Shown: piece after piece, positions 59,261 to 64,000 of the stretch
Position numbering within the stretch: position 1 is the stretch's first letter
How the letters are laid out: every line of letters begins with the position of its first letter
NCBI GenBank assembly: GCA_020634455.1
Contig: JACKBQ010000001.1
Coordinates: 2,294,001-2,358,000, forward strand
Source of the DNA: Ardenticatenaceae bacterium
GTDB taxonomy: Bacteria; Chloroflexota; Anaerolineae; Promineifilales; Promineifilaceae
DNA length: 64,000 nt
Direction: 5' to 3'
Translations under genes and position numbers: made by a program
Notes under the pieces: model-generated
The model's database searches: none
Seen by the model: the letters and a program-made list of their open reading frames with translations, nothing else
Told to the model about the DNA's origin: nothing

Positions 59261-60130
59261 TTATGACTTTTCCATTTTGCTCTTACGGCCAATAAAACAG
59301 CGTTCAAAGAAGTATATAAGAATGATGCGTATAAAAAACATGTACTCATCATCATTTTTATATTTCATTGAATAGTGATCAGTTAAAAATTCTAGTCTTT
59401 GTGAGAATTCTCCATTTGTTCGATTATAGTCCTGTCGTATTCTAGCTCGAAGTATGGCCTGTTCCTTGTCCGAAAAACCACTAAGTAATTTTTTTAGCGT
59501 TCCAAAATATAATAAGCAGTCTTCATATTCTTCTATCGCAGCGTCGATCTCTTGTGGAGAATAATTGAGTGCTATTTTATCCTCAATATACAAAGGTCTA
59601 GAATCAGGAATATCATTTTCTTCTATCTCAGAACTTTGAATTAAGTCCTCTAAAATGGTTTCGAGTAAGTCATTTGTATAAAATGCATCGTCAATTCCAA
59701 GGTGTTTTGCCAGCTCTCGCCTCTGCTTCCAACGGAGTTTGTCAAAGATTTCAAGGAGATGCTCTGGCCCTTGCTTAATGATTTTTATATTTAAGCTATC
59801 AACAAACTGAACTTCGTCAGCTGTAAATGTTAGATTATACACAACCTGCCAGTTAGGATAATTTTTTGACCAATGAGTAACAAAGCTATCAAAGTCGTCT
59901 TTGATTTTCCGTTTGAAGGCTCTTAAATCTCGCTTTTCAGGGCCATAAACAGCAATTATTGTCTTGGAATCATTTATTATCCCATCACAACCCTTATCGC
60001 GCTTTGGTTTTATGGGCGTAAAATTCTGACCATAGTAGGCAACGAAAAGCACCTCAACAAATTTCTGAAAATCATTGGCATAAGTATTATTTATTTGTTT
60101 CTGAATCAAGCTTGAGAGTAATTTTGACAT
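59261..60130 (-). CDS. ABC-3C system effector with nuclease-like N-terminus
   Basis: 289 residues from ATG 60130 (a TTG at 60133 is possible). The N-terminal part (about 15-110) looks like a restriction-endonuclease-fold domain: DFQKFVEVLFVAYYGQNFTP, KPKRDKGCDGII and TIIAVYGPEKRDLRAFKRKI, where CDG and VYGPEK would supply the Asp and Lys. The C-terminal half is the ABC-3C CTD type (YSPQEIDAAIEEYEDCLLYF, SMKYKNDDEYMFFIRIILIY). These systems are predicted anti-phage conflict systems in which the ATPase senses and the effector acts. AT-rich and free of ACGGCCGT. Confidence 0.8.
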   Translation of the reverse strand: MSKLLSSLIQKQINNTYANDFQKFVEVLFVAYYGQNFTPIKPKRDKGCDGIINDSKTIIAVYGPEKRDLRAFKRKIKDDFDSFVTHWSKNYPNWQVVYNLTFTADEVQFVDSLNIKIIKQGPEHLLEIFDKLRWKQRRELAKHLGIDDAFYTNDLLETILEDLIQSSEIEENDIPDSRPLYIEDKIALNYSPQEIDAAIEEYEDCLLYFGTLKKLLSGFSDKEQAILRARIRQDYNRTNGEFSQRLEFLTDHYSMKYKNDDEYMFFIRIILIYFFERCFIGRKSKMEKS

Positions 60131-60362
60131 CAATAAGCCCCGATAGACAACTTTGCCAGATGTCTTAATTTGATTAACGCGGTGGAATGAATCATAGTTA
60201 CATAGAAAGATAGTGTCAACACCAATCCTAAACTCTTGTTTGTATTTTTCGCTCGATAAAGCAACATCTTTTCTTTGAAAGTAAGTGAGCTCAAACGGCC
60301 GTAAATCCTGCTATAATACCCGCCAATTCTCACTAAAAACTGAACCAATCGTGGAGGGTGCA

Positions 60363-62168
60363 ATGACAACCAAACGACAACCATGGCACGCTGTAGCAAC
60401 CAATCTCGTAGACGTGGCGATGGGGCGGCAGAGCGCCGATCTCGTCATTCAAAACGGCCGTTGGGTCAACGTCCATAGCGGCGAAATCATCCCCAAAACC
60501 GATGTGGCGGTGAAAGACGGCCGTATCGCCTACGTCGGCCCGGATGCCAGCCACACCATCGGGGAAAACACAGAAATCATTGCGGTCAACGGCCGTTACC
60601 TCATCCCCGGCCTGTGCGACGCCCACATGCACGTCGAGAGCGGCATGGTCACCGTCACCGAATTTGCCCGCGCCGTCATTCCCCACGGCACCACCAGCAT
60701 GTTTATTGACCCCCACGAAATTGCCAACGTCCTCGGCCTGCCCGGCGTGAAATTGATGCACGACGAAGCGCAAACGCTGCCGGTCAACGTCTACGTACAG
60801 ATGCCCAGCTGCGTGCCCAGCGCCCCCGGCCTGGAAACCCCCGGCGCGTCCATCGGCCCGGCCGAAGTGGCGGAGGCGATGCAGTGGCCCGGCATCATCG
60901 GTTTGGGGGAGATGATGAACTTCCCCGGCGTTTTCATGAGCGACGACAAGATGCACGCCGAGATGGCCGAAACGATGAAAGCGGGCAAGGTGATTGGCGG
61001 GCATTATGCGTCGCTTGACCTCGGTCTTCCTTTTCACGGCTACGTCGCTGGCGGCCCCGCCGACGACCACGAAGGCACCCGCCCCGAAGATGCCATCGCC
61101 CGCGTGCGGCAGGGCATGAAAGCGATGCTGCGCCTCGGCTCCGCCTGGTACGACGTTGCCAGCCAGGTGAAAGCGATCACCGAGCAAGGACTGGACAGCC
61201 GCAACTTCATCCTCTGCACCGACGACAGCCACTCCGGCACGCTAGTCCACGACGGCCACATGAACCGCGTCGTGCGCCACGCAATTGCCCAGGGTCTCAA
61301 GCCCATCACGGCTATCCAGATGGCCACGCTCAACACTGCCCAACATTTTGGCGTAGAAAAAGACGTCGGTTCGATCACCCCTGGTCGCTATGCCGACATC
61401 GTGATCAGCAGCGATTTGGTGAACCTGCCGATTGAGTTGGTAATTGCGAATGGTGAGATTTTGGCGCGGGACGGCCGTCTCACCGCCAATTTACCCCCGT
61501 ACACCTACCCCGACTTCGCCAAAGGCACCGTCAAGCTGGGCAAGCAAATAACCAGAACTGATTTCGACATTCCAATCTCCAATCCCCAATCTCCAATCTC
61601 CACAGCCAAAGTCCGCACGATTGGCGTAGTCGAAAACCAGGCTCCCACCCGCGCCGAGGAGCGTGTTTTGCCCGTCGAAGATGGGCTGGTGCAGCTTGAT
61701 ACGCGCCTGGACGTGGCCCAAATCGCCCTCGTGGAGCGGCATCAAGCGACGGGCGGCGTGGTGAACGGTTTTGTTACTGGTTTTGGCTTTGACAGCCGCT
61801 GCGGCCTCGCCACCACCGTGGCCCACGACAGCCACCACATGATTGTGGTGGGTACCAGCAAAAGCAACATGGCCCTGGCCGCCAATCGCCTGGGCGAAGT
61901 GGGCGGTGGTGTGGTTGTCTTCAAGGATGACGAAGAGATTGCCCTGGTAGAGCTGCCCATCGCGGGCTTGATGTCTGACGAGCGGGCGGAGATTGTGGCG
62001 GCCAAAGCGGCCCGCATGGTGGCAGCGATGGCCGAATGCGGCTGCACGCTCAACAACGCCTACATGCAGCTCAGCCTGCTGGCCCTCGTCGTCATCCCCG
62101 ACCTGCGCATCTCCGATTTGGGGCTGGTGGACGTAAACAAGTTTGAGATCGTGGATCTATTCGTTTAA
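60363..62168 (+). CDS. ade: Adenine deaminase
   Basis: 601 residues. Converts adenine to hypoxanthine. The start at 60363 has GTGGAGGG upstream. Marks are ADLVIQNGRWVNVHSGEIIP, the metal-binding YLIPGLCDAHMHVESGM (about residue 88-92), GTTSMFIDPHEIANVLG, LCTDDSHSGTLVHDGHMNRV and the C-terminal GVVVFKDDEEIALVELPIAG. Residues about 403-413 are encoded by a half copy of the short CAATCTCCAATCC repeat, in frame, between the two halves of the enzyme. TATAAT lies at 60312, 51 nt upstream. Confidence 0.95.
   Translation: MTTKRQPWHAVATNLVDVAMGRQSADLVIQNGRWVNVHSGEIIPKTDVAVKDGRIAYVGPDASHTIGENTEIIAVNGRYLIPGLCDAHMHVESGMVTVTEFARAVIPHGTTSMFIDPHEIANVLGLPGVKLMHDEAQTLPVNVYVQMPSCVPSAPGLETPGASIGPAEVAEAMQWPGIIGLGEMMNFPGVFMSDDKMHAEMAETMKAGKVIGGHYASLDLGLPFHGYVAGGPADDHEGTRPEDAIARVRQGMKAMLRLGSAWYDVASQVKAITEQGLDSRNFILCTDDSHSGTLVHDGHMNRVVRHAIAQGLKPITAIQMATLNTAQHFGVEKDVGSITPGRYADIVISSDLVNLPIELVIANGEILARDGRLTANLPPYTYPDFAKGTVKLGKQITRTDFDIPISNPQSPISTAKVRTIGVVENQAPTRAEERVLPVEDGLVQLDTRLDVAQIALVERHQATGGVVNGFVTGFGFDSRCGLATTVAHDSHHMIVVGTSKSNMALAANRLGEVGGGVVVFKDDEEIALVELPIAGLMSDERAEIVAAKAARMVAAMAECGCTLNNAYMQLSLLALVVIPDLRISDLGLVDVNKFEIVDLFV
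61571..61602. repeat. In-frame CCAATCTCCAATCCCC repeat inside ade
   Basis: TCCAATCTCCAATCCCCAAT and CTCCAATCTCC, read as PISNPQSPIS. It is one arm of the family at 4095-4148. Confidence 0.75.
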
Positions 62169-62175
62169 ACCATAT

Positions 62176-62241
62176 GCGGAGTAAGCATCCTCAGATGCGG
62201 CTTTTAGCCCTGTTCGCATCTGAGGATGCTCACTCCTCCCG
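62176..62241. repeat. GCATCCTCAGATGCG inverted repeat after ade
   Basis: GGAGTAAGCATCCTCAGATG and CGCATCTGAGGATGCTCACT form a strong hairpin. Same family as the in-frame copy in gltB (37762-37816). Confidence 0.88.
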
Positions 62242-62323
62242 CAAATTTGATCGATCTCGGATCGATTGATTCGTAAGCTTTCTCCATCAACAACTCTTGC
62301 AATGGTTATTTAAGGAGAAAGCT

Positions 62324-64000
62324 GTGTCGAAGTTAAAATTTATTGGATTCCCCTTGATTTTTTGCGCCATTTTGTTCATTTCGCTGCTGGGTTGGTTGCG
62401 GAACGGCCGTTCCACCCAAGCCGCCCCCCTCGCCACTACCTGGTACGTGAACGCCGCCACCGGCAGCAACGGCAACTCCTGCCTGTCGGCGGGTTCCGCC
62501 TGCGCCACCATTGCCGGCGCAATGGGCAAAGCTGGCCTGAACGACATCATCGAAATTGCCGCCGGAACCTATAACGAAAATCTGGCCGGATCGCTTATCG
62601 TGCAGGATTTGACGCTGAACGGTGCGGGTGTGGGCAGTACCATCATCGACGGCAGCGCCAGCGGACGGGTGCTGGAAACCACCGGCAATGTCACCATCAC
62701 CGGTATGACCATCCAAAACGGCAGCTTTAATCCGGCCGACATCTTCGGCGCAGCGGGCATCGCCAACTTCGGCAACCTGCGCATCGAAGACAGTCTGGTT
62801 ACGGGCAACCACACCACCAGCGGCGGCGGTGGCATTTTTAACAACAATCAGCTCACGCTGGTTAATTCTGAGGTATCTGGCAACACCGCAGGCAGCGTGG
62901 GCGGCGGGATTGTCAACTACATCAACAGCACCATCACCGTTACCAACAGCCTGATTGCCAACAATGATGCCAATCAGGGCGGCGGGCTGTACTCCATCGG
63001 CAAGGTGCTGGTGACCGACAGCACAATTCAGGGCAACACGGCCGAAGTAACGGGTGGCGGTATCATCCTTTGGGGCGGTACGGCCGTTCTCGACCGTATC
63101 ACCATTTATCAAAACGACGCCGTCCAGTACGGCGCGGGCCTGCTGAACAACGGCGGCGTCTTCACCATGACCAACAGCACCGTCAGCGCCAACAGCGCTC
63201 CCGATTACGTGGGCGTGGCCAATATTGGCAGCACGGTCAAAGGCACTATTCTCAACAGCACCATCGCCTTCAACACGGTGACCAGTGCAGGCACTCGGTA
63301 CGGTGGTGTGGCCAACATCAGCGGCGGCACGCTCACCATTCAAAACAGCATCGTGGCCCAAAACGATCAGCGCCAATGCATTGCCAACGACAACTGGACC
63401 TCCGCAGGCAATAACCTGAGCAGCGACACGCGCTGCGCCTTTACCGCGACGGGTGACCTCCAGCTGACCGACCCGTTGCTAACCTCGCTGGGCGATTACG
63501 GCGGGCCAACGCTTACCCATGCGCTCAGCCCCAGCAGCCCGGCGATTGACGCGGGCAGCAACAGCGCCTGCCCGGCCACCGACCAGCGCGGCAGCAGTCG
63601 CCCGGTGGATGGCAACAATGACAGTACGGCAGTTTGCGACATCGGCGCGTTTGAAGCCAAAAACCAGCTCACCATTGCCGATCTGTCTGTGGCTGAGGGC
63701 GACAGCGGCACCACCAATGCCGTGTTCACCGTCACGCTCTCCCCGGCCAGCAGCCAAACGGTGACGGTGGATTATGCGACAGCGGCAGGAACGGCCGTTG
63801 CCAATAACGATTACACCACCACCAGCGGCCAGCTCACCTTCACCCCCGGCCAAACCACACGCACCATCACCGTTCCCATCAACGGCGACACCAATGACGA
63901 GTCCGACGAAACGTTCACCGTTAACCTGAGCAATGCCAGCAATGCAGATATCATCGACGGCACAGCCACGGGCACCATTGTGGACGACGACGGCCTGGGC
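62324..64000 (+). CDS. Secreted beta-helix / Calx-beta protein, 3' truncated by window edge
   Basis: 559 codons from GTG 62324 (AAGGAG upstream) to the window end, open throughout. A signal sequence (FIGFPLIFCAILFISLLGW) is followed by TWYVNAATGSNGNSCLSAGS, the usual start of right-handed beta-helix choice-of-anchor proteins. Repeated turns of the helix (about 75-430) are rich in Asn, Ser, Gly and Thr (GGGIFNNNQLTLVNSEVSGN). A DQRGSSRPVDGNNDST signature comes near 425, then a Calx-beta domain from about 445 (LSVAEGDSGTTNAVFTVTL, ATGTIVDDDGLG). Likely an adhesin or cell-surface protein. Confidence 0.88.
   Translation, partial: MSKLKFIGFPLIFCAILFISLLGWLRNGRSTQAAPLATTWYVNAATGSNGNSCLSAGSACATIAGAMGKAGLNDIIEIAAGTYNENLAGSLIVQDLTLNGAGVGSTIIDGSASGRVLETTGNVTITGMTIQNGSFNPADIFGAAGIANFGNLRIEDSLVTGNHTTSGGGGIFNNNQLTLVNSEVSGNTAGSVGGGIVNYINSTITVTNSLIANNDANQGGGLYSIGKVLVTDSTIQGNTAEVTGGGIILWGGTAVLDRITIYQNDAVQYGAGLLNNGGVFTMTNSTVSANSAPDYVGVANIGSTVKGTILNSTIAFNTVTSAGTRYGGVANISGGTLTIQNSIVAQNDQRQCIANDNWTSAGNNLSSDTRCAFTATGDLQLTDPLLTSLGDYGGPTLTHALSPSSPAIDAGSNSACPATDQRGSSRPVDGNNDSTAVCDIGAFEAKNQLTIADLSVAEGDSGTTNAVFTVTLSPASSQTVTVDYATAAGTAVANNDYTTTSGQLTFTPGQTTRTITVPINGDTNDESDETFTVNLSNASNADIIDGTATGTIVDDDGLG

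Noticed and set aside
60130..60399. 89-codon frame upstream of the ABC-3C effector
   Set aside because: No start signal or domain; overlaps the ade promoter region.
60333..61232. 299-codon frame antisense to adenine deaminase
   Set aside because: Shadow of a conserved enzyme; covers its promoter and start.
62333..63376. 347-codon frame antisense to the beta-helix gene
   Set aside because: Composition is a reflection of the Asn/Gly/Thr repeats on the plus strand, where signal peptide and Calx-beta domain are clear.

Overview
The window looks like chromosomal DNA of a filamentous-type Chloroflexota bacterium (Anaerolineae/Ardenticatenia-like; inferred from gene content, not proven). Pointers are LysM/M23 and VanW cell-wall proteins, many lipoproteins, ECF sigma factors, ClpC, type III glutamine synthetase, and several genes with TATAAT 6-8 nt before the start codon. 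The DNA is moderately GC-rich and carries the palindrome ACGGCCGT about a hundred times, inside and between genes, where one or two copies would be expected by chance. Three AT-rich stretches lack it (about 10.4-12.4, 31.35-33.3 and 55.8-60.3 kb) and look recently acquired.

Layout. 0-5.2 kb: end of an ABC-F ATPase, a lipoprotein, the bifunctional NAD(P)HX repair enzyme and an SDR epimerase. tRNA-Arg(TCT) lies at 5.24 kb. 5.3-10.4 kb: a MoaD-like/deoxyribosyltransferase-like fusion, an unrecognised gene pair, a LysM-M23 peptidase and a DUF192 protein. 10.5-13.7 kb: a solo LuxR-type HTH, two unknown exported proteins, a lipoprotein and an HD nucleotidase. 14.1-16.9 kb: an ECF sigma factor coupled to a membrane protein. 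17-23.6 kb: a glycine-betaine-type binding protein, a DUF1801/YCII/ECF42-type sigma/PPOX cluster, DUF421, SnoaL, a metallo-beta-lactamase-fold hydrolase and a lipoprotein. 23.6-30.5 kb: gene remnants, VanW, an SGNH-like lipoprotein, an FAD-linked oxidase and a membrane protein with an effector-associated-type N-terminus. 31.2-33.3 kb: a restriction-type island (HNH nuclease, unknown protein, EcoRII C-terminal fragment) next to a decayed copy of the gltD 3' end.

33.3-46.7 kb is a nitrogen-assimilation block: gltD and gltB on the minus strand, and amt, glnN, a GAF histidine kinase and an ANTAR response regulator on the plus strand. gltB, amt and glnN each have a terminator-like hairpin in the 5' leader. 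This suggests that the kinase/ANTAR pair controls them by antitermination (inference). 46.9-55.8 kb is housekeeping: clpC, a PPOX protein, murI, a class-I amidotransferase, rplS, proS, a nucleotidyltransferase pair and a deoxyribosyltransferase-like protein. 55.8-60.2 kb is an ABC three-component (ABC-3C) conflict system whose ATPase gene is split by an IS630-type element. Removing the element and one 3-bp target copy restores the frame. 60.3-64 kb: adenine deaminase and the start of a large secreted beta-helix/Calx-beta protein that runs off the window.

A second theme is short inverted-repeat elements. At least eight unrelated families sit in spacers, often touching start or stop codons. Copies also lie in frame inside five conserved genes (nnr, the ECF42-type sigma factor, gltD, gltB, ade), adding about 10-30 residues each without breaking the reading frame.
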